DNA of 50,194 nucleotides. Source: JALEVB01 sp022768265. Its GTDB lineage: Bacteria > Bacillota_I > Bacilli_A > Erysipelotrichales > Erysipelotrichaceae. Below the pieces are notes generated by a model, which saw only the letters and a list, made by a program, of their open reading frames with translations, did not search any database and was not told the origin of the DNA. Position 1 is the stretch's first letter, and each line of letters opens with the position of its first letter. Location of the stretch: the NCBI GenBank assembly GCA_034168985.1, contig JAXFJE010000018.1:1-50194 (forward strand). The letters run 5' to 3'. Positions 14,406 through 24,569 of this stretch are shown piece after piece. Both the position numbers and the translations under genes were made by a program.

Positions 14406-16293
14406 ACAGGATTATTTTTTCAGCAGTTTTTTGTTAGTTATCTACGCTTTAGTTCATGAAAACTTTCCTTTTAGTGCAGCTATCTTGTTGTTAATCGTTT
14501 ATGGCTGCAAGCATCGTTTATCGATCGTCATGATCATAATGATGCTGCTAATCAATTTGCCTTTAGCTAATCTTAGCACGCCTAATAGCTATCAAGGTAA
14601 GATCATTGATGTCAAAGCTAACTACTATATTGTAAAGCTATGTGATCAAAAGATCTTGTTATATACTGAGCAAAAACTAAATTATGATCAACGTATTAGT
14701 TTCACTGGCAAGTATGAACTGATAAAGGGGGAAAGTACCAATTACGGTTTTGATTTTGCTGCTTTTAATGATCGTCAGCACATTCATTATCAAATCAAAG
14801 CTGCAGATATCAAAGTAATTAACCAAGCTTTTTCTTTAAGGAGCTATTTATTGGCGCGGGTAGATCAACCATATATTCATAAATTTATCTTTAATATCAA
14901 TAGTGATGATGATCTTATCAGCAATTTTGTTAGTTGTGGTTATAGTTTTGGTGGCTTTATCTATTTGATCTTACAGTTGCTAAGCATCAAGCTAAAACCT
15001 CATACGCTTAAGAAAATTGAAGGTCTGATGCTTGGCTTTTTTGCCGTTTTTTATCATTTTAATTATGTAGCTAGCAGGATGTTATTAGCTTATGCATTAC
15101 GTAGGACATCTTGCAATAGCAAGCAAAAAGCTAGCGTATTAGCTTATTTTACCTTGATCTTTTTTCCATGGAATATCTTTAGCTTAAAATTTTTATTACC
15201 ATATGGTATCAACATCATCTATGCCTTAAAATATGATAAAAGATGGATCATCATTTACAATATCTTATTACAAAGCTATTTATTCGCGAAAGTAAATATC
15301 ATCTTGCTTTTTGGGTATAAATATCTCATAAAGATCTTGGGTCTTTGTTTTTGCATCAGCGTCCTTGGACTTTTTATGGATGTTTCTTACATCATGACCT
15401 TGATCAATCAATTTATGGCTTATCTGGAGCTTTTTGTAATCTATCAATCGAGCAAAAGTTATTTTTTTGCGCTATTTTTTATCCTTGTCTATCAATGTTT
15501 CAAACAAAAGCTAACGTTGATCATCATTAGTTTGCTTGTGTTTCTTGCCACAGGATCGAGCTTTCCTTATGCCTGCGTTAGTTATATCAATGTAGGACAG
15601 GGTGATGCCATCTTGATCCAAGATCATTTTAAACAAGCTACGTACCTGATCGATACAGGAAAACCTTCCAGCTATCGTAAATTAGATACTTTTTTACAAG
15701 CCAAAGGCATCAAAAAAATCGATATCTTATTTATTTCTCATTATGATAGCGATCATTGTGGCAATCTCAATAGGCTTTTACAAGATTACCAGATCCTTAG
15801 AGTCGTAGATTATCATTTTACCAAGTTAATTGATAAACTAACATTTTATGATCTTAATGATCATTATCCTGAAAAAAATGAGAATTCCTTGGTCTTATAT
15901 ACGATGATCAATGGTCAAGGCTTATTATTCACGGGTGATGCCCATGTCAAAAACGAGCTTGCGATCATTGAAAAATATCCTTTATTAAGCTGCGATTATT
16001 TAAAATTGGGTCATCATGGTTCCAAGACAAGCAGTGCTCAAGGTTTTTTGCATACCTTAAGACCAAAGCTTGCCTTGATATCTAGCGGTAATTTTAGCTA
16101 TTACCAGCATCCGCATCCCACCATCATCAATCTTTTACGCAATATGCATATTCCGTATCTTGTAACTAATAATGAAGGTGATATCGAGATCTATTTTACC
16201 TTTTTAGGCGAAATAATCACGACCTCTAGCCGAAAAATATCATTTGTTTTTAACCCAAATTTGCTTAATCATGATATAATACGAACGAGGTAA
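14365..16293 (+). CDS. comEC: Competence protein ComEC/Rec2
   Basis: Polytopic channel that carries single-stranded DNA across the membrane during transformation. An N-terminal OB-type domain is followed by the Competence membrane domain and a C-terminal metallo-beta-lactamase-like domain with SHYDSDH (H459, D461, D463, H464) and the HHGS block (H550, H551), thought to degrade the non-transferred strand. At 642 residues it is shorter than Bacillus ComEC. The start inside comEA has an AGGA seven bases upstream; starts downstream would remove the first membrane segment. With ComEA this makes competence likely, although no pilus genes are in view. Confidence 0.9.
   Translation: MLNSWRSKITSVFKQDYFFSSFLLVIYALVHENFPFSAAILLLIVYGCKHRLSIVMIIMMLLINLPLANLSTPNSYQGKIIDVKANYYIVKLCDQKILLYTEQKLNYDQRISFTGKYELIKGESTNYGFDFAAFNDRQHIHYQIKAADIKVINQAFSLRSYLLARVDQPYIHKFIFNINSDDDLISNFVSCGYSFGGFIYLILQLLSIKLKPHTLKKIEGLMLGFFAVFYHFNYVASRMLLAYALRRTSCNSKQKASVLAYFTLIFFPWNIFSLKFLLPYGINIIYALKYDKRWIIIYNILLQSYLFAKVNIILLFGYKYLIKILGLCFCISVLGLFMDVSYIMTLINQFMAYLELFVIYQSSKSYFFALFFILVYQCFKQKLTLIIISLLVFLATGSSFPYACVSYINVGQGDAILIQDHFKQATYLIDTGKPSSYRKLDTFLQAKGIKKIDILFISHYDSDHCGNLNRLLQDYQILRVVDYHFTKLIDKLTFYDLNDHYPEKNENSLVLYTMINGQGLLFTGDAHVKNELAIIEKYPLLSCDYLKLGHHGSKTSSAQGFLHTLRPKLALISSGNFSYYQHPHPTIINLLRNMHIPYLVTNNEGDIEIYFTFLGEIITTSSRKISFVFNPNLLNHDIIRTR
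16272..16280 (+). promoter_or_regulatory. holA promoter (extended -10)
   Basis: TGATATAAT inside the 3' end of comEC; TATAAT at 16275-16280. A weak or absent -35. Confidence 0.5.
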
Positions 16294-16298
16294 TATAA

Positions 16299-17243
16299 GT
16301 GATAAAAGTTATTTGCGGAAATGAAAGTTATTTGATCCAAAAAAAAGTTAACGAAGCACTAGCAGCATATCAACAAGCAGATATCATCAGTTATGATGGT
16401 GCTGATAAAAATTTTGATATCATGCAAGTCATCGATGAATGTAATACGCCTAATTTATTTGCAGATAAAAAGATGGTTGTTGTCAAAAACCCCTTATTTT
16501 TATCTAGTAAATCCAGTTTGAAAGATGGGCAGATAGAAGCGTTATTGGCCTATGCCAAAAATGTCAATGTCGATTGTGAATTGCTTTTTTATGGTAATGT
16601 GGAAATTGATAAACGTAAAAAGCTCAATAAAGAATTACAAAAATTAGCTCAATACAGCTTGTTAGAAAAAATGAGCTATCAGGAATTTATCAATTACGTC
16701 AAAAAGCAGCTTAAGCTATCGAAGCTAGATATCAGTGAAAATGCAGTGAATTTGCTTTGTAATATCTTGCCAAATGATCTAGAAAACTTTCATCATGAAC
16801 TTACAAAACTTTGCCTATATCAAGCACCGATAGATGAGCAGATCATCAAAAAAATGATCAGTGTACCGCTTGATGATGATGTGTTTAATCTTACTAATGC
16901 GATAATTGAAAAGGATGTTGCGAAAGCATTTCAAAAATGGGAAGATCTAAAACAGCTAAAACAAGAGCCGATCGGTATTGCCTTGATCATCGCTAATCAA
17001 TTTCGTTTTATGTACCAGGTAAGGTATTTATTAGATCGCGGCTATAGCGAAAATGAAATTGCTAGTCATTTAAAAGCTCACCCTTATCGGGTATCATTGA
17101 CATGTAAAAATGTTCGTAGCACAAGTGCAAACAAGATCCTTGCGATCTTAGCGAAGCTTGCTTTGCTTGATCAAGGCTTTAAAAATGGTAAAATTGACCG
17201 CAATATCGGTTTAGATAAATTTATGTTAGAAATTATGAGGTAG
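16299..17243 (+). CDS. holA: DNA polymerase III subunit delta
   Basis: Clamp-loader wrench subunit that opens the beta clamp. 314 residues with the AAA+-like delta fold: an N-terminal FxGxE-type stretch (ICGNESYL), a central segment rich in hydrophobic-charged repeats, and the C-terminal collar domain with the IANQFRFMYQVRYLL block. It starts with GTG at 16299, preceded by CGAGG. Located after comEC as in many Bacillota; the rpsT gene often found next is absent here and L-serine dehydratase follows 3 bases later. Confidence 0.93.
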   Translation: MIKVICGNESYLIQKKVNEALAAYQQADIISYDGADKNFDIMQVIDECNTPNLFADKKMVVVKNPLFLSSKSSLKDGQIEALLAYAKNVNVDCELLFYGNVEIDKRKKLNKELQKLAQYSLLEKMSYQEFINYVKKQLKLSKLDISENAVNLLCNILPNDLENFHHELTKLCLYQAPIDEQIIKKMISVPLDDDVFNLTNAIIEKDVAKAFQKWEDLKQLKQEPIGIALIIANQFRFMYQVRYLLDRGYSENEIASHLKAHPYRVSLTCKNVRSTSANKILAILAKLALLDQGFKNGKIDRNIGLDKFMLEIMR

Positions 17244-17246
17244 AAT

Positions 17247-18449
17247 ATGCAATCAATTAAAGAGTTATACAAAATTGGCCGTGGCCCTAGTTCATCACAT
17301 ACTTTAGCCTGTGAAAGAGCTTGTAAATTATTTATGCAAGATTTCCCTAATGTTGATCATTATCGCATCGAATTATATGGATCTTTATCTTTGACCGGTA
17401 AAGGCCATATGACAGATAAGGTCATGATCGAAACATTGGCGCCAGCAAAAGTTGAGGTCACTTTTAAGCTTGATTGGGAAGAAGATTTTCCTAATGGGTT
17501 TTATTTAAGAGGCTATGATCAAAATGATGCTTTGATGGCTGCTTGGACGGTTTTCTCGATCGGTGGGGGCTCGATCAAGATCAAAGAAAAACCTTTAAAT
17601 TACAATGATGAGATTTATAAAGAAACAAGCTTCGAAGAAATCAAAGATGTCTTGCAAAAAAGACAATTTAGTCTGTTAAACTACATATATGAATATGAAC
17701 CGGATATCGAGGATTATTTGATCGAAGTTGTTAGTGCCATGATCAATTGTGTCGAACATGGCCTAACCCAAAGCGGTTATTTACCAGGAACGTTAAAGGT
17801 GGAGCGCAGTGCTAAGTCATTAAATATCAAAGCGCGTCTTTGTGATAACGAATTAGAGAAACAACGCTTATTGATCATGAGCTATGCTTATAGTGCTAAT
17901 GAAGAAAATGCTGGTGGCAATCAAGTAGTTACAGCACCGACCCTTGGTGCCTGTGGGGTACTAGCTAGTATCGTTTATTACTGTTATAAAGATCTGCAAA
18001 TTTCGAAGATCCAATTAGCTAAGGCCTTAGCGATCGCGGGGATCTTTGGTAATTTGATCAAACAAAATGCAACGATATCTGGCGCCATGGGCGGATGCCA
18101 GGCCGAAGTAGGAGCTGCATGTAGCATGGGATGTGCTGCCTTAGCATATCTTAATGATCTTAATCTAAAACAGATCGAATATGCTGCTGAAATTGGGATC
18201 GAACACCATCTAGGTCTTACATGTGATCCGGTAGGTGGTTATGTGATCATCCCTTGTATCGAACGAAATGCGGTTGCTGCGCTTCGCTCATTTGATGCAG
18301 TTACTTTAAGTAAGTATATGTCACAGATCAAACCTAATAAAGTTAATTTCGATACCATCGTTGAAACGATGAATTATACTGGTAAAAAAATCGCTTATGA
18401 ATTAAAAGAAACAAGCTTAGGAGGGCTTGCGCGTGAATTCAAAGGATAA
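17247..18449 (+). CDS. sdaA: L-serine dehydratase, iron-sulfur type, single chain
   Basis: Deaminates L-serine to pyruvate and ammonia with a [4Fe-4S] cluster. The beta (ASB-like) domain comes first, with GRGPSSSHT near the start, then the alpha domain with APTLGACG. Cysteines C284, C326 and C337 show the 42 and 11 residue spacing that I recall for the cluster ligands of the Legionella enzyme. Bacillus splits this enzyme into two proteins; here both domains are fused, in 400 residues, shorter than the E. coli type. Overlaps the U32 gene by 17 bases. Confidence 0.92.
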   Translation: MQSIKELYKIGRGPSSSHTLACERACKLFMQDFPNVDHYRIELYGSLSLTGKGHMTDKVMIETLAPAKVEVTFKLDWEEDFPNGFYLRGYDQNDALMAAWTVFSIGGGSIKIKEKPLNYNDEIYKETSFEEIKDVLQKRQFSLLNYIYEYEPDIEDYLIEVVSAMINCVEHGLTQSGYLPGTLKVERSAKSLNIKARLCDNELEKQRLLIMSYAYSANEENAGGNQVVTAPTLGACGVLASIVYYCYKDLQISKIQLAKALAIAGIFGNLIKQNATISGAMGGCQAEVGAACSMGCAALAYLNDLNLKQIEYAAEIGIEHHLGLTCDPVGGYVIIPCIERNAVAALRSFDAVTLSKYMSQIKPNKVNFDTIVETMNYTGKKIAYELKETSLGGLAREFKG

Positions 18450-20619
18450 AGTTGAAATACTAGCTCCATGTGGCAGCTTAGAAACTTTAAAGCTGGCAAT
18501 CAACTGTGGGGCAAATGCGTGTTATTTAGGATTAAACAATTTTGGTGCAAGAGCTTTTGCACCAAATTTTTCGCATGAAGAATTTAAAGAAGCAATCCGT
18601 TATGCCCATCTTAGAAATGTTAAAGTATATGTAACCTTAAATACTTTATATAACGAAGATGAATTGACCAATGTCATGAAGGAAGTAGCTTTTCTATATG
18701 AAAATGATGTTGATGCGCTGATCATTCAGGATCTAGGGCTATTGCATTTGTTAAGCCGGGATTATCCTGATCTAGAAGTGCATATTTCTACGCAAATGCA
18801 TATCCATAATACTGAAGGGGTGCGCTTTTTTCAAAATTTCAAGAATGTCAAACGGATCGTCTTAGCACGTGAGACCCCATTATCCGTGATCGCAGAATGT
18901 CAACGTTTGGGGCTCGATATTGAGATCTTCGCATATGGCGCTTTATGTGTAAGTTATAGTGGTCAATGTTTGATGAGCTCTTTTATCCATCAACGCTCTG
19001 GCAATAAGGGCATGTGTTCGCAAAACTGTCGTTATCGTTATGATGCGATCGATAAAAAAAGTGGTAAGACCTTGATCAAGGATGAATACTTATTAAGCAT
19101 GAAAGATCTAAATATCATCAATGAATTACCTGAGCTTTTAAAATTAAATATCGCTTCGATCAAGATCGAAGGTCGTATGAAACGTAGCGAATACGTTTGT
19201 TTGGTTACTAAGACCTTTAAAGAAGCGGTAGACGCGTATTACCAAGGTCAAACCTATAAGTTGTCTAAAGAACGCTTAAATCAGCTGAAATTGCTGTTTA
19301 ATCGCGAATTTACCACTGGCTTGATCAATGGCGCCAATAAAGAAGCTTTATTTAATCACCAGCGTCCTAATCATATGGGACTTTATTTAGGCAAGGTCAT
19401 TGGCTTTAACAAGAAACGTGTGAAAATCAAACTTGCTTTAGATCTAAATCAAAATGATGGTATCCGCTTCATCCAAAAAAATGATGTAGGTTTATGTGCC
19501 AATTTTATTTATCAGGATGGTTTATTGGTCAATAAAGCGAAAAAGGGCGAAGTCGTGGAATTGGAAGTGAGCGATTATATCGAAGCTGATGCCTATGTCG
19601 TAAAAACCACCGATGTGCAATTGCTAAAAGACATTAATGAGTATGCTCAAAGCTTTCATCAACGTCTTCCTATCGATATGCATTGTGTTGCAAAGGTAGG
19701 GCAGCCTTTAAGGTTAACGATTACTTTTGGTGAGCATAAGGTTTGTTTGGAAAGTTCCTCATGTTGCGAAAAAGCTCAAAAATCACCAACATCTAAAAAA
19801 CGGATTGGGGAGCAATTAAGCAAGATCAATGACTCAGTATACACGATTGAGCATCTAACGCTGGATGGTGATGATGACATCTTCATTGCGATCAAGATCA
19901 TCAACGATCTTAGAAAAGAAGCAATTGCTGCATTGGATGAAAAGCGCTTAGCAGCCCATCATCGTCTACAGCCTTTTAGATATGAAGCAAAACCTTTGAC
20001 CATCATCGATGACCATAAACCTATCGTCAAGATCAATGATCATGCTCAATATGAAGCTTTAAAAAATTTACCTATTGATCTTTTTAGTGAGCAACAGCTA
20101 GATAATTGTAGCTTAAGCGATCCGATCGTCAATGAAAAAGCTTTCTATCCTGCTAGTAGCTTACGTTTAGTCAATGAAATCGGCGGGCTTATGCAAAAAG
20201 GAACGAAGATCGCAGGCCCTAGCTTAAATATCGCTAACAGCTATGCCTTAGAATTTATCTTGCAATACTGTCCGAAGGTCATCGTTTCTAGCGAATTAAG
20301 CGATCAATACGTCCAAAAAATGATCAGTGCCTTTGTTAAACGGGTAGGGCAGCAGCCAAATGTATATACAACGCATTATACAAAGATTAATTTGATGCAT
20401 ATCAAAGGTGATTTCATCTTTGAAGATATTCCTTATGAGCAAATTGTCTTAAAAGATGCAATGAAAAATAACATCTCGATCTATAAAGATAGTCAGGATA
20501 TCAAGCATCTTTATAGCCAACAAGGCTATTATCTGCAAAATAGTGGTAATGTATATATCCAGCTTATCGATGAAAGTCCACAAGAAGCGCATGATATCGT
20601 CTTAAAAGCCATTAGTTAA
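18433..20619 (+). CDS. Peptidase U32 family protein, long form
   Basis: Member of the U32 (collagenase-like) family, 729 residues from a GTG start at 18433. That start has AGGAGG exactly 8 bases upstream, whereas TTG at 18427 is only 2 bases from it. The signature is present: ILAPCGS near the N-terminus and YSGQCLMSSF followed by the GMCSQNCR cysteine block around residues 180-200. Characterised relatives help hydroxylate RNA (TrhP on tRNA, RlhA on 23S rRNA); the long C-terminal extension resembles the RlhA/DUF3656 type. A true protease role is doubtful. Coupled to the L-serine dehydratase by overlap. Confidence 0.85.
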   Translation: MNSKDKVEILAPCGSLETLKLAINCGANACYLGLNNFGARAFAPNFSHEEFKEAIRYAHLRNVKVYVTLNTLYNEDELTNVMKEVAFLYENDVDALIIQDLGLLHLLSRDYPDLEVHISTQMHIHNTEGVRFFQNFKNVKRIVLARETPLSVIAECQRLGLDIEIFAYGALCVSYSGQCLMSSFIHQRSGNKGMCSQNCRYRYDAIDKKSGKTLIKDEYLLSMKDLNIINELPELLKLNIASIKIEGRMKRSEYVCLVTKTFKEAVDAYYQGQTYKLSKERLNQLKLLFNREFTTGLINGANKEALFNHQRPNHMGLYLGKVIGFNKKRVKIKLALDLNQNDGIRFIQKNDVGLCANFIYQDGLLVNKAKKGEVVELEVSDYIEADAYVVKTTDVQLLKDINEYAQSFHQRLPIDMHCVAKVGQPLRLTITFGEHKVCLESSSCCEKAQKSPTSKKRIGEQLSKINDSVYTIEHLTLDGDDDIFIAIKIINDLRKEAIAALDEKRLAAHHRLQPFRYEAKPLTIIDDHKPIVKINDHAQYEALKNLPIDLFSEQQLDNCSLSDPIVNEKAFYPASSLRLVNEIGGLMQKGTKIAGPSLNIANSYALEFILQYCPKVIVSSELSDQYVQKMISAFVKRVGQQPNVYTTHYTKINLMHIKGDFIFEDIPYEQIVLKDAMKNNISIYKDSQDIKHLYSQQGYYLQNSGNVYIQLIDESPQEAHDIVLKAIS

Positions 20620-20641
20620 ACTTTCAAAAATATTATCAATT

Positions 20642-20650
20642 TGCTATAAT
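20642..20650 (+). promoter_or_regulatory. smc operon promoter (extended -10)
   Basis: TGCTATAAT with TATAAT at 20645-20650; a weak -35 TTTCAA lies 17 bases upstream at 20622-20627. Confidence 0.6.
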
Positions 20651-20673
20651 TATTTAGTTAAGGAGAAAACCGA

Positions 20674-23601
20674 ATGTTCTTAAAAAGAATTGAGATGCAA
20701 GGCTTTAAAAGCTTTGCTGATAAAGTGGTAATCAATTTTGATCATGACATTACTGGGGTTGTTGGTCCTAATGGCTGTGGTAAAAGTAATATAACCGATG
20801 CCATTCGCTGGGTCTTAGGTGAACAAAGTGCTAAAAGCTTACGTGGTTCTAGCATGTCTGATGTCATCTTTGCAGGTAGTGTGGATCGTCGACCAGTCAA
20901 TATGGCAGAAGTGACGCTGGTATTTGATAACAGCAAGCACAGCTTAAATAGTGATCAAGAAGAAATAGAAGTAACTAGAAGATTGTATCGTGATCAAGAT
21001 GCGCAATATCTGATCAATCGTCAGCCTGTTAGATTAAAAGATATCGTCGATCTGATCTTAGATAGTGGGCTGGGCAAAGATTCTTTGAGCATGATATCTC
21101 AAGGTAATGTTACCAGCTTTGCCGAAGCAAAACCTATTGAACGAAGAGCTATCTTTGAAGAAGCAGCGGGCGTATCAAAATATAAAAAGCGCAAGATCGA
21201 ATCATTAGCTAAGTTAGAAAGAACCAAAGATAATATCGATCGTTGTCAAGATATCTTAAACGAATTGGAGAAACAGGTATCCCCTTTAAAAAGACAAGCT
21301 AAAAAAGCCAAGATCTTTAAAGAGAAAAAACAACGTTTACAAGAGATCGAAATTGCTGTCTTGGTTGAGGAAATTCAAACCATTACCAATGATATCGAGG
21401 AAGCTAAAAGAAGCTTATTTGATCTAGAGACACAATCAGCGATGTATGAAGCTTCGATCCAGATCCAAGAAAACGAATTGAATGATCAACGCTCAACAGT
21501 CAATGCCTTAGAAAAAGAAGTAAATCTATTGCAAGAACAATTGATGCGCAATATGCATGAGATCCAGATCTTGGAAACCCGAAAGATCGAAATCGATGAA
21601 AAACGTAAATATACCATTGAAGTAGGGGATCGCCAAGCTAAGATCTCCCAGTTGAAACAATTATTAAATGAAGCTAAGCTAGAATACGATGATCGTAATG
21701 CACGTTTGACGATCTTGGAAAAAGACATCCAATTAAAAACGCAACGCTTAGGTAATATCGCTTTGACGATCTCTGATCAAAGACAACAATACGAACAAGC
21801 CAATGCTCATTATCGGCGTTTGGAAAATCGTAAAGAAGTATTAGAAAACATGAGCAAGCAACCTTTCAACAATCAAGCGGGGGTTCGCTCGATCATGGAT
21901 AATAAAAATAGCTTACCAGGAGTACTAGGAGTCATTGCTCAAGTTTTTAAAGCGCATGATGGCTATGAAGAAGCGATCAGCACGGCTTTAGGAGCAGCCA
22001 TGTATAACATCGTGGTCAAAGACGAAAAAAGTGCGAGGGATGCCATAAGCTTTTTAAAGCGCAATCAAAGCGGAAGGGCAACATTTTTACCTTTAAATGT
22101 GTGTCAAAAGCGCTATATCAACAAAGATCATCTAATTATTTGTCAAAATCACCAAGGATTTTTAGGGGTTGCTAGTGATTTTGTCGATAATGAGCAGGTC
22201 TTTGATGTTGTTAAAGCCTTATTGCTTAATAATGTCTTGGTCGTTGATAAACTAGAAAATGGTAATGAACTAAACCGCTTATTGAAATACCAATATAAGA
22301 TCGTAACTTTAGATGGTGATGTCATTTTCAAAGGTGGATCGATGAGCGGTGGTAAAGTAAAAAACGCCACTTCTTTGATTACCTTAAGCAAAGAGCTTGA
22401 GCAGATCAAACATTTGTTATCATCAGCTTTAGCAAACAGTCAATTAGCTTTAAAACAATTACAAGAAGCTCAAAACGAAAAAAGCAAGCTTGAACAAGAA
22501 CTAATGGAATCAAGGATCTCCATTGCCAAGCTTGAACCTATCGTGGATGCGAAAAGAGCTAAGTATGAGAAATTACAAAATGATATGCAAACGCTGGCCC
22601 CAGATGCTGATATCCAAGAAGATAGCGTCGATGACAAGATCATTACCAGCTTAAATAAAGCTTATTCATTGAGAGATGAATTAACGACTTCCATCAAATT
22701 AAAACGCGATAATCGCATGAGCTTATTTCAGGATAATGAACGTAAGGAACAACAATTACGCCAAATTCGCAAAGATCTAAACGATGCTAACAATAAGATC
22801 AACACCATCAAGATCTCACAAGCCAAAAGCGAAACCAAGCTCGAAGCTAATTTAAATCGATTAGCAAGCGAATATCAGATGACCTTTGAATTTGCCAAGA
22901 CCAAAGTAGATGGTCATATCGAAAATGCCAAGGAAGAAGTATTGCAATTAAGACGTGAGATCGAAGCTTTAGGAAATGTTAACATGAATGCTCCGGAAGA
23001 ATATGAAGAAGTTAATAATCGTTATGAGTTTTTAAACAAGCAAATCGATGAACTAGTTGATAGTAAAAATAAGATCTTAAAAGCAATCGATGAGATGGAT
23101 GTCGTGATGACCAAACAATTTAAAACCATGTTTAACGCAATCAATAACGAACTAAATGAAACCTTTAGATCGTTATTTGGCGGAGGCAAAGCTAAGCTGG
23201 TCTTAGAAGATGCAAGTGATATCTTAAATACAGGTATCGATATCGATGTTCAACCACCAGGTAAGGCCGTACAAAATATTCGCTTGTTCTCCGGAGGCGA
23301 GAAAGCCCTTATCGCTATTTGTGTCATCTTCTCGATCCTAAAGGTCAAGACGGTACCATTGATCATCTTTGATGAAGTGGAAGCTGCTTTGGACCAATCA
23401 AATGTTGAACGCTTTGCTAAGTACTTAAAAACCTTCGTTGACCAAACGCAATTCATCGTTGTTACCCATCGTCCAGGTACGATGCAAGAATGTGAAGTAT
23501 TATATGGGGTAACCATGCAAAAACAAGGGGTATCTCAAATGCTTAAAGTAGAATTATATGATGCCATTGAAATGGCTCAACCAGATAAGGAGGATAAATA
23601 A
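20674..23601 (+). CDS. smc: Chromosome segregation protein SMC
   Basis: ATPase that compacts and segregates the chromosome with ScpA and ScpB. Walker A GPNGCGKS is near 32-39, the coiled coil runs from about 170 to 400, the hinge from about 405 to 560, and the return coil from about 570 to 790. The signature motif FSGGEKA is near 871 and Walker B FDEVEAALD has D900 and E901. The protein has 975 residues, about 200 fewer than the Bacillus protein, and both arms look shortened alike, so the fold should still close. Followed by ftsY with a one-base TAATG overlap. Confidence 0.96.
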   Translation: MFLKRIEMQGFKSFADKVVINFDHDITGVVGPNGCGKSNITDAIRWVLGEQSAKSLRGSSMSDVIFAGSVDRRPVNMAEVTLVFDNSKHSLNSDQEEIEVTRRLYRDQDAQYLINRQPVRLKDIVDLILDSGLGKDSLSMISQGNVTSFAEAKPIERRAIFEEAAGVSKYKKRKIESLAKLERTKDNIDRCQDILNELEKQVSPLKRQAKKAKIFKEKKQRLQEIEIAVLVEEIQTITNDIEEAKRSLFDLETQSAMYEASIQIQENELNDQRSTVNALEKEVNLLQEQLMRNMHEIQILETRKIEIDEKRKYTIEVGDRQAKISQLKQLLNEAKLEYDDRNARLTILEKDIQLKTQRLGNIALTISDQRQQYEQANAHYRRLENRKEVLENMSKQPFNNQAGVRSIMDNKNSLPGVLGVIAQVFKAHDGYEEAISTALGAAMYNIVVKDEKSARDAISFLKRNQSGRATFLPLNVCQKRYINKDHLIICQNHQGFLGVASDFVDNEQVFDVVKALLLNNVLVVDKLENGNELNRLLKYQYKIVTLDGDVIFKGGSMSGGKVKNATSLITLSKELEQIKHLLSSALANSQLALKQLQEAQNEKSKLEQELMESRISIAKLEPIVDAKRAKYEKLQNDMQTLAPDADIQEDSVDDKIITSLNKAYSLRDELTTSIKLKRDNRMSLFQDNERKEQQLRQIRKDLNDANNKINTIKISQAKSETKLEANLNRLASEYQMTFEFAKTKVDGHIENAKEEVLQLRREIEALGNVNMNAPEEYEEVNNRYEFLNKQIDELVDSKNKILKAIDEMDVVMTKQFKTMFNAINNELNETFRSLFGGGKAKLVLEDASDILNTGIDIDVQPPGKAVQNIRLFSGGEKALIAICVIFSILKVKTVPLIIFDEVEAALDQSNVERFAKYLKTFVDQTQFIVVTHRPGTMQECEVLYGVTMQKQGVSQMLKVELYDAIEMAQPDKEDK

Positions 23602-24569
23602 TGGATTTTATCGATAAGATCAAAGCTAAATTTGCCAAAAAAGATGATAAAGCTATCTATTTATCAGGCTTTAAGAAAACACACGATAGCTTAGGAGCCA
23701 AATTAAACGATATTGCTTTTAAATATACGGGAATCAATGATGAATTCTTAGAAGAATTGACGATCGTTTTGTTAGAAAGCGATGTTGGGATCGAAACAGC
23801 AGATCTAATTTGTGAACGCTTAAAAGAAAAAGCAAAAAATTATCCGGTGATCCGTTTTGAATGGGCCATCAACTTCTTATTAGAAATCATGAGCGATATA
23901 TATAACGAGCATGAAGATGTACCGATCAAATATAATCAAGAAGGAACGACCGTTATCTTATTAGTAGGGGTCAACGGTAGTGGTAAGACCACGACTTGTG
24001 CCAAATTGATCAAAAAATATCAAGATGAAGGTAAAAAAGTTGCCGTTGTGGCAGCTGATACCTTTAGAGCGGGAGCTATCGATCAATTAGCTAAATGGGC
24101 AGAAAAATTAAATGTACCATGCATCAAGGGTCGGGAAAATGGTGATCCTAGTGCCGCTTTGGTCGATGGCTGTCGCTATGCCAAAGAACATGATATCGAT
24201 ATCTTGCTTTGTGATACAGCGGGACGACTACAAAATAAGTTTAATCTAATGCATGAATTAGAAAAAATGTATAAGGTCGTAGGTCGGGAAATCCCTGGAG
24301 CTCCTCATAACTCATGGTTGGTCTTAGATGCGACCACTGGGCAAAATGGCTTATCGCAAGCAATGATCTTTGATGAAGCTTGTGATCTTACCGGCATCGT
24401 GTTAACCAAGATGGATGGTACGGCAAAAGGCGGCATCATCATCGCAATCAAGCATAAGCTAGAAATTCCTGTTGTCTTTATTGGCCTAGGGGAAAAGGAA
24501 GATGATCTAAGACCATTTGATCTAGACGCTTATCTATACAGCATTTCTGAAGGAATCAAAAATGGATAA
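23601..24569 (+). CDS. ftsY: Signal recognition particle receptor FtsY
   Basis: SRP GTPase receptor at the membrane that hands ribosome-nascent chains to the translocon. N domain at about 25-105, G domain with G1 GVNGSGKT (123-130), DTAGR (205-209) and the TKMDGTAKGG block. 322 residues. The acidic A domain is nearly absent, leaving only a short lysine-rich N-terminus, as in many Bacillota. It starts on the last base of smc and overlaps ylxM by 8 bases. Confidence 0.96.
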   Translation: MDFIDKIKAKFAKKDDKAIYLSGFKKTHDSLGAKLNDIAFKYTGINDEFLEELTIVLLESDVGIETADLICERLKEKAKNYPVIRFEWAINFLLEIMSDIYNEHEDVPIKYNQEGTTVILLVGVNGSGKTTTCAKLIKKYQDEGKKVAVVAADTFRAGAIDQLAKWAEKLNVPCIKGRENGDPSAALVDGCRYAKEHDIDILLCDTAGRLQNKFNLMHELEKMYKVVGREIPGAPHNSWLVLDATTGQNGLSQAMIFDEACDLTGIVLTKMDGTAKGGIIIAIKHKLEIPVVFIGLGEKEDDLRPFDLDAYLYSISEGIKNG

